64,000 nucleotides of DNA. It comes from Mugil cephalus (taxonomy: Eukaryota > Chordata > Actinopteri > Mugiliformes > Mugilidae). The position numbers were made by a program, and so were the translations under genes. Positions within the stretch are counted from its first letter, which is position 1, and each line of letters begins with the position of its first letter. The notes beneath the pieces are model-generated. The model ran no database searches. It was not told the DNA's origin and saw only the letters and a list, made by a program, of their open reading frames with translations. Positions 53,001 through 64,000 of this stretch are shown here, piece after piece. The DNA is taken from the NCBI RefSeq assembly GCF_022458985.1, contig NC_061782.1:13843672-13907671 (forward strand), written 5' to 3'.

Positions 53001-56000
53001 TGGAACCCAGAATTGTTGCTGCTGGAATCTGTGGAGTCACTTGCGTGTAAATAATGTTTTTGTTTGAGAAATGTGTATTTCTATATGATTTTCGCATCAA
53101 CTTCGAAAAGACAACTTCCCCAAAGTCCTGCTTCTTGTCTGTTCTTGTTGATGGATTCTGCGTTTTCATTTGGACTATATGTAGAACTTGGTTTTTCCAG
53201 GGCAGTTGGTTGGACACATGGCTCCTATCTGATGTAGGTGTATTAAACCCACAAAGGGCAATACCGCAGTCATAGAGCATGGTAGGGCCTCCCTATCCTC
53301 TCTCCATTTGGAGACCAGCTTCAGTTCACCTGATGTACCTACACACCTTTTGGACACACCTCTCATTGATTTTTACCTTTTTTGTGTTCCACAGATTGAT
53401 TGATTGGCAGCTGGGGGGCATTTCTGTTGGTTTTTATAAGAGCTAGAGAGCTTCCCTGTGTACGCTTCAGTAGCAGTGGACTTAAACACAGTCGAGAGCT
53501 CACTAGGACAAGACAATGAGAGACAGATGAGACGTTGCTTCTTGCACGGATCAACTTTAAAACTCCCTAAGGCCACGAATAGTGTTCTGACAGTTTGCTA
53601 TCCCACCTCTTTCTCTCCCTCTGCCTGTCTCTGTCTTAATGATTTTCTGTCAAGGAGGAAGAGGACAAGGACGACGATGAGTCGAAGGACGTTAGCACTC
53701 CCACTCACTGGGCTAAACTTGACCCGAAATCAATGAAGGTAAGAATCAAATAAAAAGCTCTGGGGGACGTTGGTGCTCAGCCATATTTTATTTATTGGGT
53801 GGGGTGAATGCTTGGGGACTATGCATGTATGTACTATGTGTGTGTGCATGAATGAGGGTCCGGTGTATGGGAGGGTTAGGGGCTTTTGTTTTCAATGTAA
53901 AGCACTTTGTGTTGCATGTTTTACGTATGCAAAGTGCTTTATAAGTAGAGTTTGATTTGATTTGACAATGGCAAAGTAGAATTTGTACACATCCATATCT
54001 TCTCCCTTTGTAGGTGAATGACCTGCGCAAGGAGCTCGATTGTCGCTCTCTGAGCTCTAAGGGGTTAAAATCCCAGCTGATTGCTCGGCTCACCAAGCAA
54101 CTGAAGGTGGAGGAGCAGGTGGAGGAGTCCAAGGAGCCTGAGAAACCAGAGAGCAAAGTTGCCGAGGAAGAGGAGCCGTGTCGCACTGAGGATGACAGAG
54201 AGGTGCAGAAAATGTTATAAATTATCGTGAGAGTAAATATAATATTAAATGTAATGGAGCCTCTTTAAAGGGTCATCTTAAATTCCATTTCCTTTGTTAG
54301 GAGGAGGAAAGGAAGAGGCAGGAAGAGCTGGAGCGCCAGCGGAGAGAAAGGCGCTACATCCTCCCTGATGAGCCCACCATCATCGTTCACCCCAACTGGG
54401 CGGCCAAGAATGGCAAATTTGACTGCAGTGTCATGTCTCTGAGCGTCCTGCTGGACTACAGACTGGAGGACAACAAGGAGCACTCTTTCGAGGTGAGAAT
54501 TACTGGTCACAGCATGTGTCTTATTTCATGTCGTAGAAAAGCTGAGAATGAAACCTTTGTTGGTGCCGGTTAATAATAATATTCTGTCCTCTGTGTGCAG
54601 GTTTCCCTGTTCGCTGAGCTGTTCAACGAGATGCTACAAAGAGATTTTGGCTACCGCATCTATAAAGCCTTCGCCGCTCTCCCGTCCAAGGACGAGAAGA
54701 AGGAGAAGAAGGCCAAAATAGAGTCGGACAAGAAAGAGGCTGAAAAGCGTGAAATAAAGAAGGAAAAGGAAGAAGAAAATGAAGAAACTCCAGCAAAGAA
54801 GACCAAAGAAGATGAAGACGAGAAGCGGAAGGCAAGCCTCTCAGACATTTATTTATTCTAGTGTGTCGTTTGCTCAACAAAGGCTGTAATTGTGCAACTT
54901 GTGTTTTTCACCAGTTTGAAGAAAAGCCTCTGAAAAAAGAGGAGTCTCGTGACGAGGAGGAGAACGAAGATGACGGCAGCACGGCCAACGCTGAAGAATA
55001 TGACCCCATGGAGGCCGAAGATGCAGATGATGATGACGATGATGGTACTAATTAAAACAAATAGATTATTTTTTAAACTTCCCTTAGTATAATCTGGTCA
55101 ATGATGAGAAAGCATGCACCACGCTGAACTTATGATGGATAACACTTCCACTGTTTCTGAGACCTTAAACCAATGACAATACATACGTTTTATATATCTA
55201 AAAACTTTGATGTTTTCACACCGATGTCACAAAGATGTTGTCTAACTTGTCGTTGTTTTGTTGATGTTCCTTAGATAAAGACGACGACGACTCCAATGAC
55301 AGAGACAGGAAAGACCGAAAGGATGACCGCAAGTCATCCAAAGAGAGGTCGTCTAAAGACAAGGTCGGTGTTTACCGCTGTCGGCATTTTGTTGAAGTTG
55401 TGACGTAGCGTATCCGTGGTTGTTGGTGTAAATGTGGCTGTTGTTGTTGCACCAGGAGAAGACGCAGATGGTCACGCACAACAAGGAGCTGCTGATGGCG
55501 TTTGTCTACTTTGACCAGAGCCACTGTGGCTATTTGCTGGAGAGAGACCTGGAGGAGATCTTGTACACACTGGGACTGCATCTATCTCGTGCTCAGGTGA
55601 ACACACACACTCAGACCTTTTTGTGTCCTTTTTGTTCCTACTCATTGGCCTACAGCCCAGTAAAACCTTCTTGATTTATGTCTGTTTTCAGATAAAGAAG
55701 CTGCTAAACAAACCCATTGTCAGAGAGTATTGTTACTATCGTAAACTGACAGACAAGGGAAGTGATGAACCCACTCCTTCCATTAACGAATCCCAGATTG
55801 AAAACCTCACAGGTGAGCCAACACGGATATTTATGGTTGATTTATATGCCTGTTTATGAGCAATTTGATATCTGCGATATTAGAAGCGTCATAAAATAAT
55901 TTACTGCCACAATATGGAAGAGGTTATCTGTGGGAAACTCTTTGATGAGAGTCATTTGTCTGTTTCTCTCAGGTAACCGAGGTCTACTTCCTGCTCTGAA

Positions 56001-57512
56001 AGCTCGCGCGCAGGCAGAGGCCAGCGAGTCTTGTAATCTGATCGTGTATAACGGAGCCATGGTTGACATTGGCAGCATGATGCAGAAACTGGAGAAGAGT
56101 GAGAAAGCCAGAGAGGAGATAGAACAGAAGCTCATTGTGCAGGACGCCAAAATGGGTGAGAGTGGGATCCAACAATAACTGAAAAATGATGTTGTTGTTG
56201 TGTCATACATCGCAAGCTACACTCTGTGTCAGTAGTCCTTCAGCGATCTGACTCAATTTGAGCTTTGCTACAGAGAGGCCCAGTCTCACTTCAAACAGCA
56301 ATCCTTTACTCTGATTTCTGGTGAAACGTGGACTGGTACATTTCTTTATATGAATTCACCAATGCTGATTGTGAATGTTTAGACTGGGGAGTAGCTGAAA
56401 GGCCAAAGGTGGCAGACTCATAGCGTCTTTATGTAAATGGTAGGCAAACTGGAGAGCTGTTTGAGACCGGTCTCATGCCAAATTCATTTGTGCGACTTGT
56501 TGGCAGCCTAGTGTTAACACAGCTGCTTTGATGACCATATTCAGCTTGTTTGCTTTAGCTAGAATGTCATCCGAGGTTATGGCGTTTAACACGAGAATGA
56601 GACTCTATTAGCGTGTCCACACTTGGAAATTAACTCTGACAGACTTTACTACAAACTGAGGAAATTAAGTGGGAACATAACACGTCTCCAGATACTCCAG
56701 AATAATTACTCATATACACATACTTATAGAAATGTTAAGGTTATAAATAGTTTAGTTTGACCTCTTATCATTCCAGCCTTTTTTGCAAAATAACTCCTAT
56801 TTAGGACATACCCAAATAAACTGAATACTTTTCATGAACATTTTTGAGCTCATACATGCTCTTGGTCTCTTTTTAAAGCTGACACTCTGACGTTTCTAAC
56901 ACAAAGGTCAGAATAACTCTAAGTGTTCTTCAGTAATCGAAGTTTGCACACCTATAATGACTTTTATCAATGAAATCAGAAGAAAACTACACATTGCATG
57001 TAGCATTTACTCAAACACGACTCATGCACAGATCTCTGACTGGTTCAAAAAGCAACTGCTGTCCTTTCTCTTGACACCCACTGACGTTAATCATGGACCT
57101 CAGTCTGACTCGGTGTTGTCTCTTTTTCCAGAGGAAGACGCAAAGGTTAAAAATCAGTTGGAGCAAACCAACAAGTCCTTGAGTAAGGAGCTGGAGGAGG
57201 TGAAAAGCACACTCAGCCAAACTGAGCAGACTCTGAAGGCCGTGGAGGAGCAGAGGACGACCTATCGTGACCACATGAGCAAGTCGGCCAACACCTTGAT
57301 GGCCACTGTCAAAGGGCTGCTGGCAGTGCTGAAGAAGGTGCACCGTGTTTTAAAGCAGCATGTCTCTGTCCGTCTGTTTCCTTTTCACCTCCAGGCAAGA
57401 AATAAGCTCCAGCTTAATGACCATTTCTCTCTTTCAGGATCAAGATGCTGGCGAGTCTGAGGAAGAAGTCGATCACATTCTGACATCTCAGACGAACGGT
57501 GCTGATGACTGA
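45131..57512 (+). CDS. ccar1: Cell division cycle and apoptosis regulator 1 (CCAR1/CARP-1)
   Basis: Nuclear coactivator linking Mediator, p53, nuclear receptors and beta-catenin, also acting in apoptosis and splicing. 25 coding exons: 45131-45242, 45418-45593, 45697-45837, 46278-46310, 46543-46739, 47349-47475, 48040-48159, 49227-49419, 49576-49720, 49814-49969, 50084-50309, 50835-50948, 51294-51460, 52297-52507, 53655-53738, 54014-54202, 54301-54492, 54601-54831, 54915-55044, 55275-55363, 55456-55596, 55692-55812, 55973-56155, 57132-57337 and 57438-57512. This gives 1252 residues, against about 1150 in human. Order: MAQFGGQKNPPWATQF start; Ala/Gln-rich and poly-Gln part; S1-like domain (FTGVVSKLHDTFGFVDEDVFF, about 195-255); RS-rich stretch (about 415-450); DBC1/inactive NUDIX-like region (about 465-700); SAP (VNDLRKEL..LKSQLIARL, 735-765); LAIKA (YILPDEPTIIVHPNW, about 818-900); acidic/Lys-rich linker; EF-hand-like region (FVYFDQSHCGYLL, 1012-1098); coiled coil to the end. 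Two introns start with GC. Confidence 0.97.
45727..45789 (+). repeat. CAG/CAA repeat encoding 21 consecutive Gln in ccar1
   Basis: In frame after ALQQY, the sequence gives 21 glutamines from mixed CAG and CAA codons, then PPQQPPQQQ. The CAA interruptions suggest selection for the amino acid run or a stabilised repeat. Part of the longer length relative to human comes from this low-complexity region. Confidence 0.95.
46881..47259. mobile_element. Internally deleted Tc1/mariner-type element in a ccar1 intron
   Basis: Termini: the left end reads cactaatcaggcataacatt, and the reverse complement of the right end reads caacaatcaggcataacatt. Both ends are flanked by TA (46879-46880 and 47260-47261), the Tc1/mariner target. 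The interior keeps patches resembling the transposase gene of full-length fish copies read in reverse (cccacagatacttgatc..ggaggccaggtc and ggtggtacacgtctaagtaa). About 1 kb of the middle is missing. It is 379 bp and cannot move on its own. Confidence 0.8.
48779..48862. repeat. Two adjacent perfect hairpins in a ccar1 intron
   Basis: Hairpin 1: gacaacac (48779-48786) pairs with gtgttgtc (48792-48799) over a 5-base loop. Hairpin 2: aacattaccagctc (48825-48838) pairs with gagctggtaatgtt (48849-48862) over a 10-base loop, giving 14 perfect pairs. The stems are too short for a standard pre-microRNA. Purpose unknown. Confidence 0.75.
49980..50012 (+). repeat. Poly(T) tract, 33 bp, in a short ccar1 intron
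   Basis: A pure T run begins ten bases after the donor at 49970 in a 114-bp intron, well upstream of the acceptor at 50083. It could be the poly(A) tail of an antisense retrotransposon fragment or simple slippage. It is a likely site of length errors. Confidence 0.9.
53868..53968 (+). mobile_element. 3' tail of a fish LINE/SINE with conserved stem-loop, ccar1 intron
   Basis: The segment reads tgtaaagcactttgtg..gcaaagtgctttataa, an inverted pair. It ends in gtttgatttgatttgaca, the usual repetitive 3' end of L2-like fish retrotransposons. Only the tail remains. Confidence 0.6.
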
Positions 57513-58560
57513 GCCACAACTTTGAGAGAAATAAAGCTAATCTAATACTGATCATCTTAAATTGTAAATATTCACTCAACAAATGTAATTGTTTTTGTTT
57601 GAACCCATTGTCTCCCAAGTACATGTTTAATTTAATGGATTAGTTCCCTTGTGTTCAATTTTACCTCCATTTTTTTGTTTTTTGTTTATTTTCTTACGTA
57701 GAAGACTTTTAACTATGACAAAGCTTTGGAGCGCTTCTTTTCAAACTAAATTTGGTTGCTAACATTTCTTTTTGCCATCGCTTCAGCTTTGTTATGGCCA
57801 ACAAAGTGCCACAGTGTAGATTTAAAAGCCAGTATGTGTGAGTTGTATTTGAGTTAATTTAGTTTTTTCTAATGAGCAATAATGATGCTATTTATGTGCG
57901 AGAGAATTCACGAGAACTTATATTTAAAAGAAACTAGTTTTGGAAGGAAAGGGTGGGAGGATGCCCACGTGGTTCAGACAGATTTTCCTCACAAACCATC
58001 CCTGCCCCATTTCGTTGTTTTTGTTTCTACATTCACTTTGTTCTTCAATTTGGCTGGATTAACGGGTTTTTCCATTATTTTCAAACACATCGCTATGCAT
58101 GGTTGCTGCCTCTCGTGGATCATTTTTCTGTCTGCACCTCCTGACTGTGTCCCCCGACTGCAGCGCCGCCATGTGTTACTGTGACGAGCGCCTGTCTTGT
58201 TTTCGGAAAACTACACATGAACCAAAAGTTAAGCTCAATGAATGTGTGTTCTGCTGAAGGAATGAACATTGACATTGTGAGTCCATCTCTGAACTATGTG
58301 TGTGTTGGTTTGGGATGTTCTTAAAAAAAGAAAAGAAAAAGGAAAAAAAAGAGGCACAATTACATTTAAATGTTCTCCAAAGCAGGCAATTTTATTTTTC
58401 TATAGAAAATGTACTCTATGGATGTCTTGTGCAAGAGTAAAGTGGTCCATTTTAACACTACAGTGTGTCTGTATGTTTTTTATGTTTATGACCTTAAAAC
58501 TAAGGAAAACAGTTGAAATTCAACCAACGCTCATTTTATTAATCACATATTAAAATACTT
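57513..58560 (+). other. ccar1: ccar1 3' untranslated region
   Basis: An early AATAAA lies at about 57530-57535, only 18 bases after the TGA, followed by a Pumilio-type tgtaaata at 57563-57570. Further candidate ends lie near 58430 (agagtaaag) and 58549 (attaaaata). The transcript may therefore end very soon after the stop or about 1 kb later. Confidence 0.45.
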
Positions 58561-58645
58561 GAAGCTAAGTTATTTGATAAATCTGACTTATTTGGTGAAT
58601 TTAAGTTGATAAAGCGTATTTATTATCAAACTGGTGTTTAGCTTG

Positions 58646-59010
58646 TAATAAGATAAGACCGGTACTTTATTGATCCCCATTGGAGAAAGTCAAATGTTAC
58701 AGCAGCACAACAGTGGCCAGAAAGAAATGAAAGAAATTAAATAGGACAACAAGTAGCAAAAAGTACAGTACACAAAGTGACAGCAGCTGTGGATAAAGTG
58801 ACAGTGTAAGTAAGCTCCATATGGGCTCAGTGAGGTCAGAGCTCTGTGCTGTTCACACTGCTTTTGTGTCTGTGTCTGATGGCAAAGTCTGTGGGCACAA
58901 AGGAGCGTCTGAAGCGTTCAGTTCTGCACGATGCTGCACAGCTCACCAGCAGATGGCAGCAGAGTCTGCGGAGTCTGTGGGGACATGTTGGACTTCAGCG
59001 AAGTAAATGA
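58646..59010 (-). mobile_element. Non-LTR retrotransposon fragment, reverse orientation
   Basis: The plus strand starts with ataagataagaccggtactt followed by tattgatccccattgg. Read on the minus strand this is the typical fish tail ccaatggggatcaataaagt followed by TTATC-type units. The following 300 bp is probably its body, without an intact frame. The right boundary is approximate. Confidence 0.6.
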
Positions 59011-60187
59011 TTGAAACCAAACATTAACTACCTCTGTTTTATCTTCACTTACTTGAATACATTTTTACATTTGGAGTTTTTTTGGATTTTTTTTTTTTCG
59101 ATCAACCTTACCTTTTCTGAAAAGGCTGATTGAAAAAAAAAACTCTTGTTAGAGACGTTTAGCGCAGTTTATGGTTTCTACATTTCCATATTTAAGGGAA
59201 AACGGCAGAGTTTATGCAAATTAACTTTGCTGGGCATTTGGAAACTGTTAGGGCTTCTGATCTGTAATTTAGTACTTTTTCCGAGATCATCCTAATGCTA
59301 CCCTAGCTAGCTCAGGCACTAGAGGTAATGCTAACACAGCGTTTTAGGGCCTGTTCAGGCCTGGTATTAACATGCGTCTTGAGTGATCTGGTTACAAGAA
59401 TCCTGCTTTAAGTACGTTTGTTCACACCTGGCATTGAAATACGCTTCGGCATGGAGCCAGCACCTGAGATCTGATAACAGTTTTGAGATCTGTATGCAAA
59501 CAAACTCAAAATAATTTGGTGAGCAGTAGAAAACTGTAACAGACTAATGGATCTCCTCCTACTGCACCGCTTGTTGCATGTGGGGCATGAAAGAAAGATT
59601 GCAACATAATGAGTTGTTCAATCTAAAAAAAAAGAGCACACACTAGGTTGATGTTTATTTATTTATCTATGCCACGTGGTTATTTTAAAGACCCCCTCAC
59701 AAACCTCAGGTTATAACAGGAAGAGGAAATACACAGGATGGGGAAAAGCATCAATACAAAGGTAAATGAAAGTTATTTAACTCCACGTGAGTACTTTGCA
59801 TACGTCATCATGATCACATCTGTAATTAGCGACACGCCCCTTAAATTTTTTTATAATGATGAAATTATTCGGTTACTTCGTTTTTTTAGACTCATTCTTG
59901 CTCAGATTTATTTATTAGTTTTATTCATTAAAAGCTACAATTACTCCTTTTATTCTTTTATTAGCATTGTTAATATAGAATTAATTTTCTGTAAAAAGAC
60001 TCATGCTAACCCAGCTAGCTAAGGATATAATGCTAACAACAGTGTGTCTGTGGGTACCACGTTATTTTATGCTACATAATTGTTTAGTTAATTACTGTCT
60101 TATACTTGTTACCATTATTTAATATACTTGTGTGTTTTCTTTACTTTTCTGGGCCTAAAACTCAACATTTGACAGCAAATTTACATT

Positions 60188-60515
60188 ATACACACTCAGC
60201 TGTCAGTTTATTAAGTACCCTGTGCTAAAACTAGCGCGGTCTAATACAACAGTCCTGTAATGACTCTTATAAAGGCTAGCTATATTGCTCAGGTTACACT
60301 GAAACCTTCTTTTAGAAGTCTTTTTATTCACTGGTGTTTCTATTAGTTTCCCCACCATATAGCCTATGCCAGATAATGGAAACAGCTCTCTGTATAATAG
60401 CACTACAAACTGCAGCCTGTAAAATGGCAATGAACACGTTTTTTTCTTTTTTATTAAAGACAGACCGACTATTATAACTTCCATGGAGGGAGGAGGGCCC
60501 ATGAGCATTAAAAGA
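60188..60515. mobile_element. Interspersed repeat copy, probably a degenerate DNA element
   Basis: The segment begins acacactcagctgtcagttt, then attaagtaccctgtgctaaa and gcggtctaatacaacagtcc. I recall this as a recurring element start in fish genomes with a TTTATTAGGTAC motif. The right terminus is not evident and no coding capacity remains. Confidence 0.45.
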
Positions 60516-63500
60516 AGTTATTAAAACAGCAATAATGAACTCAGTTGACCCAGCTGCAAGTTGTGATCACTTGAGCCACCAGAAGGAATATACTGTATAT
60601 CCAGTTTGGATTTATATGTATACGGTATCCGGTGTACATGTGGTGTACATGCACATGTTTAAACCAAAACAAGCTCAGCTACCTTTCTGCTATTTATCAA
60701 GAAAAGTAACTGCATATTTAGTCCACCGCTCACCAAAGAAATCCTGTTGTTTTATCATTAGTAGCCACGATCATTGCATTTGTTTTCCACCACTGTTTTT
60801 ACAGCTGCTTCCAGTAAAAACCTCAAAAGCCGAGCGCTCTCACTGACATGAAACCGGAGTGTAATTATTTTGCTGCAGGACACCTTCACTCATAATAAGG
60901 GCAGAATATTTAGATTCGGTGCATTTAAGCTGGCCTACTTTTAGTAATAAACAGACTACTTTTAGTTTCCTCTTTTTAGATTCTACTGCTGGTAATGTGG
61001 AGAAAACTGTTGCAGACCATTAATCTTATAGCTCCCAAACCCCAAGACAAAAAGTTTCTATCCTCCAAGACTGTGACCAAAACATCAGGTGAGAAAAGGG
61101 GCATTGTTTTCTGACTAGTACATGCAGATGAGGTCCAGGTTTTCTGGAGGCACAGGTCCATGCACTAATACCAGACCATGATGAACTCAAGATGAGAGCC
61201 CAAGAGTCACTCCACGCCATTTATCAGGAACAGTATCCCTGCAGTTGTAGATATGGAGGGCGTGACCGGACATCGCTCAGATTGATTATCGCAGCGTGTT
61301 GTCATTCAGTTCGTCTGAGGAACGGGGAGGTTCCTGCTCCTCGGCCTCTAGTAGATCATTTACCTTTGAAGCTTTTGTTTCCTCCTCGCTGGACTTTTCT
61401 GACCTCCTGTCAGCGTAATGCTGTTTTTGTTTCCTCTCCCACCATTCAGAAGCAGACACACTTTCGTTCGCACCATTTACTGCTTTTATGAAAACAGATT
61501 TCCCACTAAAATCATAACAGTGATTAGTTACTCGATAATCTGTTGAACATTAAAGCGCAGACTGACACAATATCTCTTCATCTTGTTAGAATCCTTGTCT
61601 TGGAGCTTTTAACCCCATTCCTTCGCATGTGTGATTTATCAAGATTTAAAGTCAAGAGTTTTATTTAATCCCAGCGCTCTAATAACGTGCTGCAGCTGGA
61701 GAACTGACAGCTAAAACCGTTCCCACCAAGAATGAAACCTAGTTCACTTTACAAAAAAAAAAACAACTTTACATAGCAGGAAATGTCTGTCTGTTTCCAG
61801 CAGCTTGACTATGTCATTTCCTAGAGAACAATAACTATCTGTCACCCAGCACTTTGGTTATGTGGCTGCTTTTGTCCTGATGTCGAGTTCTCAATGCTCG
61901 ACAAACAAACCTCATTTGTCCCCCCGAGGAAGAACACGCACGCTCCCCTCGTACGTGAGCGTGTGCGCGAGGGAAGTTTGCACTTGGATGATTATGCGTA
62001 TGCATGCACATGTGATGTGTGAAATTAGACCCCGCCGCACGGAGCAAGACAGGTAACCCCACTCCCAGGCTGCAACAGAAGGCTTTTGTGGGCACTTCCC
62101 CGCCCCTGCTCTTTAACCCCCCACTGGTATCAAAGAGCTGCTGAACTCACAGCCGGTCTACTGACAATCAGGCCGTTTCAATGCGGGGTCGATGTTTCCA
62201 GGGGGTGGGGGCAGACTGGCTTGGTAAAAAAAAAAAAAAAAAAAAAGGTTTAGTAAGTGATCATGTTGCCACTTTCATCCTCTCTCCACCGATTGTCGCT
62301 TTTTCATGCACACCAGACCTCTGAGCTCTGTGGGTGTGGCTGTGGAGCATGTGCAGATGTAGTTTGACCTTACTGTGATGTAATTGTTATTTTAGCTGAT
62401 TCTTGCTTGTCCCTATACACATTTCTTTAGATTTATGTAAATTCTCCCCTCTTCCTCGTCAGCGCTTTGGTAAATCACTCTTTACCATTAACGCCCTCCG
62501 TCCTTTGTGCATGTCAAAAGTTCAGAGTCGTAGTTATCATGACAAAAGCCACTTCCCCTGCCTCACACGTAGCCTGCGTGTAGTCCCAGCGCGCCGGCCT
62601 TTCAGGACCCGCCGCTAGTCACTGTTTGTTAGCTCTCTGCATTGTTCCCGGACAATCACGCTCATGCAAAGAACTGAAGCAAAACAGCTGAAATTTCTGG
62701 GCGATGAGCTGTGATAAAGGTTTTTTTTAAAAAAAACAAACCTTAGACAACACATGACCCAGCTCTTTTCACATGTCTTGAGTTTTGCCAGAAGTCTTTG
62801 TGAATACAAACTCAAACAAACAAGTCAACCACCCTCTTAGGTGCTGTTTGATATTTCAGGTAATTGATACATGAGGGGCTCCACTGAGCCGCTCTGGTTG
62901 TCTCCCCAGCAGCAGCCTGTACAGGCCCCTGCAGGAGAAAGAGGGGGGGCCTGTTCAGCCGGAGCCGCAGGAACCTGGCTTCCTCGTGAGCGGTGCAGCA
63001 AAGTGGTGTGGTTGTTGAGGAAACGATCCCCCTCTCAAGGGCCTTTCTCTGGGAATACTGGGTTACAGTGTGAGAAAGTTCCACGCTTGTTTTTGACAGA
63101 GGGGCGTCACCCGGTGGGAACACACGAACGCCTCACTGCCGCGCCGCACGCACGCCCCTCACGGCGACAGCAACACTAGCAATGAGAGGCCGGTCCTCGT
63201 GTTTTTTTTTTTTTGTTTTTTGTTTTTTTGAAGAATGATAGGAAAACGAATGACAGGGCTGCAAAAATCAGGTGGCTCTTTAATGCAACTGTACACCACC
63301 TCGCATCAATTCGAAACAGGTTTCACATTTCCTCACTTAACAATAGCTAAACAAAGCGTAGCATTCATCCAGGCTTAACATCTACACTTTGGGGTAAAAG
63401 CAGATATTCCCTAATTGCCACTGAATGCTGCCCTGAAGGAAAGTATGTCACTCAATGAGATAATCATACAGTGGGAACTCGGGATTGCCAGCACCAGCTT

Positions 63501-63591
63501 GCTATTTGAAAAAAAAAAAAAAAAAAAACATTTTCCATTATAAAATTGCATAGTTGAATTTGACACGGTTTAAAACGTCTTCAGAGAAACG

Positions 63592-63593
<2 letters not shown>

Positions 63594-63646
<53 letters not shown>
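63594..63646 (+). repeat. (GT)n microsatellite
   Basis: About 26 GT units. The open frames encoding Cys-Val or Thr-His runs here are artefacts of the repeat. Confidence 0.97.
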
Positions 63647-63647
<1 letters not shown>

Positions 63648-64000
63648 TAAATGCAGGAAGTGTTTCCATTCAGGCCAGCTGGTACAATAACTTCCAATCA
63701 GCGGAAAGCTGCAGGTGTGCAGGGTCAACGGGACAAGGACTCGAGCCAGTTTGAATATGTGGAACAAATGTCTAACATCTGAGTCCGTGCTTGATTCGAA
63801 TTTCTATATTTCTTCCTCTAGATAAACTTTATCTCGTGACATGTTGTGATTAGAGGCTCGGGTTTAGTCTGCATGCCACTGAGATGAGATGATTACAGAT
63901 CATCCGTTTTTTTTTTGTTTTTTTTTTTAACATGCAAACCCTGACATATACAGTGTGTTAGACGACAGGCTGATGGAAGTGGTGAAATGAGTTTTAAATC

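Larger units (their letters stand above)
59011..64000. other. Unassigned intergenic DNA to the window end
   Basis: No exon of a known gene is recognised on either strand. In human the next gene after CCAR1 is STOX1, but I see no winged-helix or other STOX1-like frame here. The stretch contains a repeat copy at about 60188-60515, A/T homopolymers (62227-62246, 63203-63229, 63509-63528) and a GT microsatellite. Confidence 0.55.

Noticed and set aside
63554..63767. Open frames over the 63.6 kb GT repeat
   Set aside because: Same artefact of a dinucleotide repeat, with no homology recognised in the flanks.
59011..64000. A STOX1 or DDX50 gene expected downstream of ccar1
   Set aside because: No frame resembling a winged helix or DEAD-box helicase is present in the remaining sequence.

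Overview
The window looks like nuclear DNA from a teleost fish, probably a percomorph. The genes have many small exons with GT-AG introns of tens of bases to several kilobases. Microsatellites are abundant, and there are tails of fish non-LTR retrotransposons and Tc1-type remnants. The genes present are a fish TET dioxygenase, the eIF4E paralogue 1C that I associate with fish, nfu1 and ccar1. There are no bacterial or viral genes, no CRISPR array, and no RNA gene that I could recognise. The exon models below were built by hand, choosing splice sites that keep the reading frame continuous.

Layout, left to right. Bases 1-11315 are non-coding, probably an intron of tet1, with CpG-rich patches and GT repeats. 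Bases 11316-19593 hold the last ten coding exons of tet1 (+ strand): a large exon, then the catalytic Cys-rich and double-stranded beta-helix exons. The 3'UTR runs to about 21.76 kb. Bases 25985-32178 are eif4e1c (+), complete in seven coding exons. Bases 38713-35139 are a seven-exon, 248-residue membrane protein of the TMEM150/DRAM (Frag1/DRAM/Sfk1) family on the minus strand, tail-to-tail with eif4e1c. Bases 39821-42543 are nfu1 (+), complete in eight coding exons and head-to-head with the TMEM150-like gene. Bases 45131-57512 are ccar1 (+), complete in 25 coding exons with a non-coding first exon near 44.05 kb. From 57.5 to 64 kb I see only the ccar1 3'UTR, interspersed repeats and unassigned DNA.

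The genes do not form one pathway. They cover DNA demethylation (tet1), cap-dependent translation initiation (eif4e1c), an autophagy or plasma-membrane-lipid type tetraspan family (TMEM150-like), mitochondrial Fe-S cluster delivery (nfu1), and transcription, apoptosis and splicing coactivation (ccar1). The block matches human 10q21 for TET1-CCAR1. It also carries a TET-eIF4E linkage that resembles TET2-EIF4E on human 4q. I found no clearly new biological system. The most unusual points are two non-GT (GC-AG) introns in ccar1, a dense run of SUMO-type motifs in tet1, and two adjacent perfect hairpins in a ccar1 intron.
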